The notes below the pieces were generated by a model that saw only the letters and a list, made by a program, of their open reading frames with translations, was not told the DNA's origin and did not search any database. The translations under genes and the position numbers were made by a program. DNA of 64,000 nt from Aeromonas aquatica (lineage in GTDB: Bacteria; Pseudomonadota; Gammaproteobacteria; Enterobacterales; Aeromonadaceae), in the NCBI RefSeq assembly GCF_000764655.1, contig NZ_JRGL01000092.1, positions 62,001 through 126,000 on the forward strand, written 5' to 3'. The first letter of the stretch is position 1; the number at the start of each line of letters is the position of its first letter. This document shows positions 1 to 7,830 of this stretch, piece by piece.

Positions 1-1
1 A

Positions 2-958
2 AATGGTGCCATCAGCACGGCCCAGATCACCGAGTCGGTATTGTCTGAAAAGCTGCGCCGCCTCGGCGTTGATTATCAGGCGCTCCACACCGGCATTGAT
101 GCGGTGGGCCGCCAGACAATCGATACCTTCCGCGCGGTCGCTACCGATGTGAATGCCACCTCCCAAGACATTGCCGCCGCCATGAAGGCGGCCGTCAACA
201 AGGCAGACACGGCGCAAGAGCTGGAGGAGCTACGCCGGATCTGGTTGTCGCTGGGACAGGCCGGGAAAATCTCGGCACAGGAGCAAGGGCGCGGGCTTGG
301 GTATCTGAATGACCAGATCCGCCAGACCAAGGTGAAGGCGGCCGAGATTGGTGATGGCTTCAACACCGCGGCGGACAAGTCGAAGAGTGCGACCGACACC
401 ATGAGGGAGAACCTCAAAGGGGTGCAGGAAGAGGCCAAGAAAACCAAGTCCGATGTTGAAGATGCTATCAGCAGCAGTGGATCCAGCAATACCGGCGCCG
501 GCCCCACGAATACGCGTTCGGTGGCCGCGGGCTCCTTCTTCTACAAAACAGTGGATATCAATAACCTGCGTGGCAACGCCGATGCGTTGGCCAACACCCT
601 CGCCGGGGTGGAGGAGGAGCTGGCCCGCTACAGCCAGAAGGTCAAAGACATTCCCGCCTACAGCGAGTGGAGCAAGTTCTACGGCGAGAAGTTCCAGAAG
701 GAAATGGAGGCCATGCGTGCTCAGCTCCAGAAGGAGTTGAATAAGGCGCAGCAGAAGGAAGCAGAGAAAACGACGCCTCAGCCAACTGCAGGGCCCACAC
801 AGCCCCAGCAACAGCAAAGTGTGCCGACGCCATCAGGCAGCAATAAAACGGTCACCATTTACCTCAAATCCGCCACCGACAGCGCAGAAGTCCAGTCCGA
901 TGAGGAAAACCTGGAGGCCTTACTGCGCCTGTTGAAACAGCAAGGACTCAGAAGCTGA
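2..958 (+). CDS. Phage tail tape-measure protein, C-terminal part (partial)
   Basis: The frame is open to the left edge, so the gene begins outside the window; the TTG at 41 is only an internal codon. The visible 318 residues are Ala/Gln/Lys/Glu-rich and helical, with heptad-like stretches, then a Pro/Gln/Thr-rich linker and a short conserved end. This is typical of the C-terminal part of a tape-measure protein, which sets tail length in long-tailed phages. Position supports it: it is followed by a string of tightly coupled tail genes. The stop overlaps the next start (TGATG). The assignment is by composition and synteny, not by a catalytic motif. Confidence 0.6.
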   Translation, partial: NGAISTAQITESVLSEKLRRLGVDYQALHTGIDAVGRQTIDTFRAVATDVNATSQDIAAAMKAAVNKADTAQELEELRRIWLSLGQAGKISAQEQGRGLGYLNDQIRQTKVKAAEIGDGFNTAADKSKSATDTMRENLKGVQEEAKKTKSDVEDAISSSGSSNTGAGPTNTRSVAAGSFFYKTVDINNLRGNADALANTLAGVEEELARYSQKVKDIPAYSEWSKFYGEKFQKEMEAMRAQLQKELNKAQQKEAEKTTPQPTAGPTQPQQQQSVPTPSGSNKTVTIYLKSATDSAEVQSDEENLEALLRLLKQQGLRS

Positions 959-1341
959 TGATCACATTAGCCGGAATCGAATTGCCAGATGACCTGGATT
1001 GGGAAGATGAGTTCGGGTGGGAACCTGTCGGGCAGGTCATCACCCCAACGTTATCCGGAGCCATTCTCGTCGAAGAGTCCGTCCAATCTGAGGGACGCCC
1101 TATCACTCTTCGCTCAGATGGTGAGGCATGGGTGAGACGTTCAACCGTCTTGGATCTGCAGGCGCTGGCCGCAGGGCCATCTACTCGAATGCCGCTCCAC
1201 CTTAACGGTCGCACCTTCACGGTGCTCTGGCGTCGTGAAAGCGGTGGGGGATTCGAGGCAAAGCAACTCTATCGGATCGCCGACCCGGATGGCCAAACCC
1301 CCTATGAAATCACGCTTCGCCTTCTCGAGGTAACCCCATGA
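958..1341 (+). CDS. Small phage tail protein (127 aa)
   Basis: The gene is coupled to the tape-measure gene by TGATG and to the next gene by ATGA, so the three are translated as one block. The protein is acidic at the N-terminus (DDLDWEDEFGW) and then mainly beta-type. It has no signal peptide or membrane segment. Small proteins of this size directly after the tape measure are common in siphovirus and Mu-like siphovirus tails, where they join the tail-tip complex. That role is inferred from position only; I do not recognise a named family. Confidence 0.6.
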   Translation: MITLAGIELPDDLDWEDEFGWEPVGQVITPTLSGAILVEESVQSEGRPITLRSDGEAWVRRSTVLDLQALAAGPSTRMPLHLNGRTFTVLWRRESGGGFEAKQLYRIADPDGQTPYEITLRLLEVTP

Positions 1342-4300
1342 CAACTGGAATTTTAGCCAGCGACATTCGGCTGATGGCCAGCCAGCGGCTGACTGACACA
1401 CCCGATGGTGGTGGCCGGGTTACCGGTCACGAGATCGTGAGCGGGGAGCATAACAGCGTCTTTCCCGACATTTCCGATCTGGATCGCGCCTATGGCGTGG
1501 TCAACCTGCGCAAGGTGTTTCTGGCGGTGCAGACCGACGACACGGCCACCTACTATGGCGCCAATGCCACCGTGCTGTTGCCGCCGGCCGATCCCAACGT
1601 CGGCCTGTGCCTGATGAGCAGCAAGGATCATCACGACACTCGCACCGAGGCCCGCGACTTGCTGGAGCGCTATCTGGCACGGGGGCCTAAGTGGCGCGGC
1701 TTCCTCTACGACACCCAGTTGCAGGGTCAGCGGGCGATCCGCTTCTTCCAGCGGGTCGAGGTGCGTCTGCCGGAGATCGGCGAGACCCTGGTGCTGGTCG
1801 GCAACGAGGGCAAGGCGGGGGAGTTCGAGCAGTACGTCAGGGTGCTGGACGTAGGCCAGCAGTTGGCCAAGTTCCAGATCCCAGGGGTGCCGGAGTTCAC
1901 CCGCAACGTGGTGACCTGCACCCTGGCCGATCCCCTGCGCTACACCTTCGAGGGGGAGCAGCCCACCCCCTATGACGTGGTGACCAACCCCAAGACAGCC
2001 CTGCGCGAGACGGTGGTGGCCGATGCGGCCAACTACTTCGCCACCACCAAGCTGGCCGAGGATGCCCACTTTGGCGCGCTCCAGGTGAAGGCCAAAACCA
2101 TCTTTACCCAGCTGGTGCCGGCGGCCCGCTCTGAAACCCCGGCCGTGGATCTGACCGCTGCCGGCGAGCTGGCCAGCCTGGTGGATTCGGGCAAGGGGCA
2201 GGTGTCGTTCAGTACCGTGGCCAGCATCGCCCCCAGCCGGGGCCTGTTCCTCGGCACGGGCGCGCTGCCCGGCACGGTGAGCATCACCATAGGCGCGGCG
2301 CTGATCACCGACCGTGGCGGCTCCCTGGTGGTGGGTGGGTCCGTGATCGGGTCTATCGACTACGGCCGGGGGCAGTGTGAGTTCAACGCCCAGTGCCCGA
2401 ACTACGGCAGCCAGAGCAAAACCGTCAGCTTCTGGCCGGCGGCCCGCCCGGCCCGCATCGCCGATACCGCCAGCATCGAGATCAAGGCCAACAACCGGGG
2501 CTATGCGTTCACCAACACCCTGCACCCGACCCCCGCGCCAGGCAGCTTGACCATCAGCTTTATGGCGCAAGGCAAATGGTACGACTTGAAGGACAACGGC
2601 CGGGGCGAACTGCTGGGGCAAGACAGCTCCTATGGATCTGGTCTGCTGAACTTCGCCACCGGCTCGGTGCTGTTGACCCTGGGCGCCCTGCCGGACGTGG
2701 ACACCAGCATCATGTTCAGCTGGGCCACCCCGGTGAACTACACCAACCGGTCAGGCCAGCCGATCAGCATCGGCAAGAGTGCCTGGCAGCTGCCCCACAC
2801 CGGCATCACGCCCAAGAGCCTGATCCTGACCTGGGGCACAGACAAGACCGCCAACGACTCGGTGGGGGATGGCAAGATCCGGGGGGACATTACCGGCATC
2901 ATCAACTATGCCGAGGGCATCATCGATCTGGAGCACATCACCTTGCCCGCCCTGGGCCAGGAGTACGTGGCCCAGTATCAGTATGGTGAGCCGGTGACCG
3001 AGCATCATGTCGAACCGGGCCGCCTGAGTACGCCCGGCATGGTGGGGCACCTCTCCATCACGCTGGACGGCTTGGACGGCGGCGGCGCCCACAACCTCAC
3101 CCCCGGCAGTCTGCGGGTGAAGTTCAACGCGCTCTATCACACCTTTGATGTGGACGATCAGGAGCTGGTGATCCAGACCCGTGACCCCATCATCACCTTG
3201 CAGGATGACGGGCTCGGCAAGCTGCGCGATGCCAGCGGCTTTGAGCTGGGGGCCATCGACTACGCCGCCGGCACCCTGCATTTCATGCCGGACGGCAGCG
3301 CCCCCTTGCCCAAGCCAACCTATGCCTGGGTCACCGTGGGCACCCGCTGGGAGGGCAACCAACAGCTCGCGGTGCAGCGCTGGACCATGACCGGGATCCA
3401 GTACCACAACACCGCCTACACCTTCCCCGATGGCCAGCAGGGGTGGGTAGATGTGACCTACCGCAACAACAACTCGGCCCAGGCACAAAACGCCACCCTG
3501 ACCGCCCAGGCGCTGCGCATCGACGTGACCCCCGGCTTTGCTGAGGCGATCCTGGAGGGCTCGCTGCGCTTCACCCTAGGGGGCAGCACCTACGTGGATC
3601 GCCAAGGGCTGATCTACCGCAATCCCGACCCGGAGACCGGCGCCGGCATTCAGGCGGGCACCATCGACTACTCCAACGGGGTGGCGGTGCTGGCCGACTG
3701 GTCGGCGGGGCAGACTGCCCAACCGCAGTTGCACTCCCTGGCCACCTCGTTCAGCGCCCAGTCGGTGGATGCGGTGACGTTCAGGACGCCTGGCGCCCCG
3801 TTGGCACCCGGTAGCCTCTACATCAGCGCCAACACCGCCAGCGGCCGCCGCATCGAGGCCACGGCCGACGGCGACGGCTACTTTACCACCCTCGACATGG
3901 ACGGGCGGGTGGACTACCAGACCGGCATCGTCTCGGTGCGCTTTGGCCGCAAGGTCACGGCCGCCGGCAACGAGGCCCAACCCTGGTACGACGCCGAGCA
4001 GGTGGGGGAGGATGGCAAGATCTGGCGCCCTGTCAGCGTGGTGGCCGACACCATCCGCTTTAGTTGCGTGGTGTTCAGTTACCTGCCGCTGGATGCGGAT
4101 CTCATCGGGTTGGATCCGGTGCGGCTGCCGTCTGACGGGCGGGTGCCGTTCATCCGCAAGGGCAACATCGTGGTGGTGCATAGCACCCAGCGCAGCGCCT
4201 TCCCGATGGGGGTCACGGCGGGGCAGCAGCTCAACACCACCCGCCAGCGGCTGGCGTATGCCCATGTGGAGGACAAGAACGGCAAGCAACTCGCCCCGGC

Positions 4301-4961
4301 GCTCTACAGCGTCAACCTGGACAGCGGGATCGTCACCCTGGCCAGCCCGCTGAACCTGACCGGCTACGTGGAGCCCCTGGTGGCGGTGCATCGCATCGAG
4401 GACATGAGCCTGGTCTCCGACGTGGAGATCTCGGGCCGCCTGGTGCTGGCGCGGCCGCTGTCTCACGACTACGACGCCGCCGACACCCTGGTATCGAGCG
4501 CGCTGATCATGGGGGACCTGTGGGCGCGCTATACCGGGTTGTTCGATCAGAAGGTCTGGACCAACACCTGGTCTGACTTCCTGATAGGCGACCCCTGCAC
4601 GGCGCAGTACAACGACACCGCTTACCCGCTGCTGGTGACCAACCGGGCCACCCTGCAAGAGCGCTGGGCCATCATCTTCCAGTCCAGCACCAGCTTCGTG
4701 CTGGTCGGGGAGCATGTGGGCCAGATCGCGCTGGGGGACATTAACAGCGACTTTGCGCCGCTCAACCCCAACAGCAACCAGCCCTATTTCTTCATCGACA
4801 AACGAGGCTGGGGGGCGGGCTGGTCCTCGGGCAACGTGCTGCGCTTCACCACTCAGGCGGCCAGTTACCCGGTGTGGGCGATCAGGACCATCTTGCAGTC
4901 GGTGGCAGCGATGGAGTCGGACAAGTTCGAGCTGCAACTGCGCGGCAACATCAACCGCTGA
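1338..4961 (+). CDS. Large repeat-built phage tail protein (1207 aa)
   Basis: This is the largest tail gene, coupled to its upstream neighbour by ATGA. The protein contains about six to seven successive modules, each opening with a (P)GSL-x-I/V-x-F strand and closing with a G-x-I-D-Y-x-x-G turn. IDY/INY/VDY-type turns lie near residues 337, 522, 640, 775 and 857; looser ones are near 433 and 990. The modules look like tandem beta domains. The last 150 residues (WARYTGLFDQKVWTNTWSD onward) are unrelated to the repeats. A structural tail-tip or fibre role is inferred from place and architecture. There is no enzymatic motif. Codon use is strongly GC-rich and uniform, unlike the gene after it. 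Confidence 0.7.
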   Translation: MTTGILASDIRLMASQRLTDTPDGGGRVTGHEIVSGEHNSVFPDISDLDRAYGVVNLRKVFLAVQTDDTATYYGANATVLLPPADPNVGLCLMSSKDHHDTRTEARDLLERYLARGPKWRGFLYDTQLQGQRAIRFFQRVEVRLPEIGETLVLVGNEGKAGEFEQYVRVLDVGQQLAKFQIPGVPEFTRNVVTCTLADPLRYTFEGEQPTPYDVVTNPKTALRETVVADAANYFATTKLAEDAHFGALQVKAKTIFTQLVPAARSETPAVDLTAAGELASLVDSGKGQVSFSTVASIAPSRGLFLGTGALPGTVSITIGAALITDRGGSLVVGGSVIGSIDYGRGQCEFNAQCPNYGSQSKTVSFWPAARPARIADTASIEIKANNRGYAFTNTLHPTPAPGSLTISFMAQGKWYDLKDNGRGELLGQDSSYGSGLLNFATGSVLLTLGALPDVDTSIMFSWATPVNYTNRSGQPISIGKSAWQLPHTGITPKSLILTWGTDKTANDSVGDGKIRGDITGIINYAEGIIDLEHITLPALGQEYVAQYQYGEPVTEHHVEPGRLSTPGMVGHLSITLDGLDGGGAHNLTPGSLRVKFNALYHTFDVDDQELVIQTRDPIITLQDDGLGKLRDASGFELGAIDYAAGTLHFMPDGSAPLPKPTYAWVTVGTRWEGNQQLAVQRWTMTGIQYHNTAYTFPDGQQGWVDVTYRNNNSAQAQNATLTAQALRIDVTPGFAEAILEGSLRFTLGGSTYVDRQGLIYRNPDPETGAGIQAGTIDYSNGVAVLADWSAGQTAQPQLHSLATSFSAQSVDAVTFRTPGAPLAPGSLYISANTASGRRIEATADGDGYFTTLDMDGRVDYQTGIVSVRFGRKVTAAGNEAQPWYDAEQVGEDGKIWRPVSVVADTIRFSCVVFSYLPLDADLIGLDPVRLPSDGRVPFIRKGNIVVVHSTQRSAFPMGVTAGQQLNTTRQRLAYAHVEDKNGKQLAPALYSVNLDSGIVTLASPLNLTGYVEPLVAVHRIEDMSLVSDVEISGRLVLARPLSHDYDAADTLVSSALIMGDLWARYTGLFDQKVWTNTWSDFLIGDPCTAQYNDTAYPLLVTNRATLQERWAIIFQSSTSFVLVGEHVGQIALGDINSDFAPLNPNSNQPYFFIDKRGWGAGWSSGNVLRFTTQAASYPVWAIRTILQSVAAMESDKFELQLRGNINR

Positions 4962-4973
4962 TAGGCAATGACA

Positions 4974-5026
4974 GGGTGGGGCAACGTGCCCCACCCCCTT
5001 ATTCAAGTGGGGCATGACGCCCCACC
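4974..5026 (+). terminator. Two consecutive GTGGGGC hairpins between tail genes
   Basis: Two near-identical inverted repeats follow the 1207-aa tail gene: GTGGGGCaacGTGCCCCAC and then GTGGGGCatgaCGCCCCAC. Neither is followed by a long T run, so full rho-independent termination is doubtful. They could attenuate or process the late tail transcript before the next gene at 5042. Confidence 0.45.
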
Positions 5027-5041
5027 CATGGAGAGAATGCT

Positions 5042-6241
5042 ATGGCTTTTCCGGTGAAGTGGTTTGCGAGCAATATGCAGGGGGCGCCGAGCCTGGGGGA
5101 TACCACTGCCGGCGCACTGACGGCGCTGCTCAAGGCGGTGCTGGTGACCGGCTTTGGCAACCTGACCATCAACGCCCTGGTGTGGGATGCGACCGAGGGC
5201 GCCGCCAAGGCCACCTTCTCGGGGGGCCATGCCTATCTGCAAGACTCGGTGATCGAGGTGACCGGCGTCAGCCCCGGCGGCTATAACGGCGAGCACCGCA
5301 TCAAGAAGGTGAGCAGCACCGAGGTCTGGTTCGAGCTGGACGCCGGCAACCCCGGCATGGCCGGCAGCGGCGCAACCATGACCATGAAGGTGGCCCCGCT
5401 CGGCTGGACCCTGACCCATGAGAGTGGGGACGGCATGGTGGCCATCTACCGGCCGACCAACGTCAGCGAGTCGGGCAACGTCTCTCTGCGCATCGACAAC
5501 ACGGCGTTCTCGGGGTGGACTGGCGCGACCTACAGGGCTTATTTAGCCAAGGCTCAGCTTGTGGAGGATGTCGTTGATATCAACACCTACACCCTGATCT
5601 ATGACCACCGCTGGCCCTGCACGGGGCGCTACTCCGATAAGCGCTGGGATTTGATTGGCGACAGCCAGCTGATCTACTTCCTGCCCGCTTATGCTCAGCA
5701 CAGTTGCCAGCCGGTGTTGATGTTCGGCTATATCAAGTCGGTTCGCCCCGGTGACCGCTATCATGCGGTGCTGAGCACCTACTCGACGACTACGGCGGAT
5801 GATTCTAGTCGCCGCTGGGATCAGACCGGTCTTTCGCAGAATTACGCTTACGTCTATAACAGCCTGCTGGCCTTCGATGACAGCAATCATAGGGCGATGG
5901 CACGTCCCTATCATCAATTGTTCGGGGTGACAGGGTGGTGGTTAAAGGGGTTGTTCGGCCGCTTCGGCAATGGGATGAATATTCCCAACGGGCCGGATAA
6001 TGCGTTCTACATGAGCACCGATCCCATCATGGTGATGGAGACCAACAACCATTTGCGCGGCTATCTGCCGGGTTTGGTGGTCCCCTATGCCAATGTCGCT
6101 GCCTTCACCCGTAAAAACTTTGCCAACATGCCGGCCTTGCCAGGCAAGATCGTGCGGTTTATTCAATCCACCTACAACGAAAACAGCGTGGCTGCCCCCG
6201 CTTCCCTGATGGGGTTCGATCTGACCGGGCCCTGGAGGTAA
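5042..6241 (+). CDS. Phage tail protein, possible receptor-binding or fibre protein (399 aa)
   Basis: The start is an ATG preceded by GGAGAGAATGCT, after the double hairpin. The first ~160 residues are GC-rich and related in style to the upstream tail proteins. From about nt 5530 the base composition becomes more AT-rich and the protein becomes aromatic and Tyr-rich (YDHRWPCTGRYSDKRWD, WWLKGLFGRFGNGMN), looking like a separate module. A conserved anchoring N-terminus with an exchanged C-terminus is typical of phage adhesins. I know no named family; the function is inferred from position and mosaic composition. The next gene starts 3 bp after the stop. Confidence 0.55.
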   Translation: MAFPVKWFASNMQGAPSLGDTTAGALTALLKAVLVTGFGNLTINALVWDATEGAAKATFSGGHAYLQDSVIEVTGVSPGGYNGEHRIKKVSSTEVWFELDAGNPGMAGSGATMTMKVAPLGWTLTHESGDGMVAIYRPTNVSESGNVSLRIDNTAFSGWTGATYRAYLAKAQLVEDVVDINTYTLIYDHRWPCTGRYSDKRWDLIGDSQLIYFLPAYAQHSCQPVLMFGYIKSVRPGDRYHAVLSTYSTTTADDSSRRWDQTGLSQNYAYVYNSLLAFDDSNHRAMARPYHQLFGVTGWWLKGLFGRFGNGMNIPNGPDNAFYMSTDPIMVMETNNHLRGYLPGLVVPYANVAAFTRKNFANMPALPGKIVRFIQSTYNENSVAAPASLMGFDLTGPWR

Positions 6242-6243
6242 TC

Positions 6244-7401
6244 ATGGCAAGCGATCAAGCGCTACGAGACCTGATCCTGGCCAGTAATCCGGTGGTATAT
6301 TACCCCTTGAACAACCCCAGCAACCTCGGGCTTGACCTGTCGGCCAATGCCCATCACGGCAGCCAGAGCGGCACCTTCAGCCAGCAGATAAAGACACTGT
6401 TTGGTATGGATCTGACCATGACCAAGGGGGTCAGTTCGCCACTGGTCACAGTACCAGACCGGGCCGAATTTCGGGGTAACAAGCTGACCATCGAACTGGT
6501 GGTGGCCGGGGTGGCTGACGAAAACGTGGTATGGCTGGAGCGGGGGGGAGCCAACAATAACTGGTCGGTGCAATCCTACACCTCAGCGCAAGCACCTGGC
6601 CAGGTGCCTGCGTTTGGTTCCTTTCTGGGGGTGCCCACTACTCCTAGCGTTTTTCAAGGCGCGGCCAGCAACCTGCCAGGGCTTGCTCATATCGTGTTGG
6701 TAATGGATGGCGCTAAATTATCGACAGCGGTCAATGGAACAGTGAGTCAAACCAGCATCAACACTGGTTCTGGTTCACAAGCCATTCAGACGGCGGTGCC
6801 GCTGCATCTGTTTTCTCGGGGTGGAACGGCAGGGCCATCTAATGGGTACATGGCCCACCTTGCTATCTACAACCGAATCCTAACCAGCGACGAGATCCTG
6901 GCCCGCTCTGCCCTGTTTTTTGGGGCCATGGGCTGGGAAGTTCATCACCTCACCGCCACCCTCGCCAACCAGGAGCCCCGTAGCCAATTCCAGCCGCAGG
7001 ACGTGGCCTGGCGCGGCAGCCCGCCATTGTTTGCCGGGCCGGTGCTGGCTCAGGAGTTGACCCAGTTCCCGATGATCAAGGGGCGGGACTATTTCTGGCT
7101 ACGGGATGGGGTGCGCAATGTGGAGCAGGGCTACATCGAGAGCACGGTGACCATCGACGGCGAGGGGGTGGCCCGGCGGGTGCTCTGCTTCACCCAGTCC
7201 GGCGAGCTGGTAGCCGAGACCACGAGCCGGGCCAGTGATGGAAAATATCGGTTCGATCTGCTGTGGCTGAACCGCCGTTACATGCTGGTCGCCCAGGATG
7301 ATCCGGCGTTCGGCCCCGCCGATTACAACGCCGTGGCCGCCGACTTCCAGCTGCCCAAACCCTACGCCCCCGGTGAGGGGATCGGCCTGACAGGAGCATG
7401 A
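6244..7401 (+). CDS. Phage tail protein with LamG-like N-terminal domain (385 aa)
   Basis: The N-terminal ~220 residues have the hallmarks of a concanavalin/LamG jelly roll: VVYYPLNNPSN, LDLSANAHHGS, and a closing HLAIYNRILTSDEI strand that is typical of such domains. The C-terminal ~120 residues (VARRVLCFTQSGELVAETTS ... NRRYMLVAQDDP ... DYNAVAADFQ) resemble a carboxypeptidase-regulatory-like beta domain common in phage tail proteins. A glycan-binding tail protein is the likely role (inference). The gene is co-directional, 3 bp from its upstream neighbour and 1 bp from the next gene. The N-terminal half is less GC-rich than the C-terminal half, another sign of mosaicism. Confidence 0.6.
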   Translation: MASDQALRDLILASNPVVYYPLNNPSNLGLDLSANAHHGSQSGTFSQQIKTLFGMDLTMTKGVSSPLVTVPDRAEFRGNKLTIELVVAGVADENVVWLERGGANNNWSVQSYTSAQAPGQVPAFGSFLGVPTTPSVFQGAASNLPGLAHIVLVMDGAKLSTAVNGTVSQTSINTGSGSQAIQTAVPLHLFSRGGTAGPSNGYMAHLAIYNRILTSDEILARSALFFGAMGWEVHHLTATLANQEPRSQFQPQDVAWRGSPPLFAGPVLAQELTQFPMIKGRDYFWLRDGVRNVEQGYIESTVTIDGEGVARRVLCFTQSGELVAETTSRASDGKYRFDLLWLNRRYMLVAQDDPAFGPADYNAVAADFQLPKPYAPGEGIGLTGA

Positions 7402-7402
7402 C

Positions 7403-7804
7403 ATGCTGACATTTTCGGACCCCTTGCGCACCAGTCGCGTCCAGCTGTTGGCCACGGCCATCGACGCCGGCAGCACCGGCCCGGCGACCCTCAAGATCTA
7501 CGTTGGCCCCCGGCCTGCCCCAGGTGCTGCCATCACCGGTTCGTTGCTGGCGACCCTCCAGTTTGCCCACCCCTGCGCCCAGACCGTCACCGGGGGCATG
7601 CTGGCGCTCAAGCCCCTGGCCGAGCAGCTGGTCAGCGGCAACGGGATCCCGAGCTGGGGGCGCATCAGCGACCGGGACGGCAGCTTTGTGGCGGATCTCG
7701 ATGTGGGGCCGCCAGGCAGTGGCGCCGACATTGAGATCCCCGCCGACGAGCTGTTTAGCGGCGCCATGCTGCGCATCAACAGCGCCACCATCACCGAGCC
7801 CTAA
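7403..7804 (+). CDS. Small phage tail protein (133 aa)
   Basis: This is a compact beta-rich protein without signal or membrane segments, starting at an ATG one base after the stop of the LamG-like gene. The sequence is Gly/Pro/Ala-rich (AIDAGSTGPATLKIYVG, GPPGSGADIEIPADELF). It lies between two tail genes and is therefore assigned to the tail tip or baseplate by context. I do not recognise a family. Confidence 0.55.
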   Translation: MLTFSDPLRTSRVQLLATAIDAGSTGPATLKIYVGPRPAPGAAITGSLLATLQFAHPCAQTVTGGMLALKPLAEQLVSGNGIPSWGRISDRDGSFVADLDVGPPGSGADIEIPADELFSGAMLRINSATITEP

Positions 7805-7830
7805 TCCACCCCTGACCCACCGAGGCAAGC

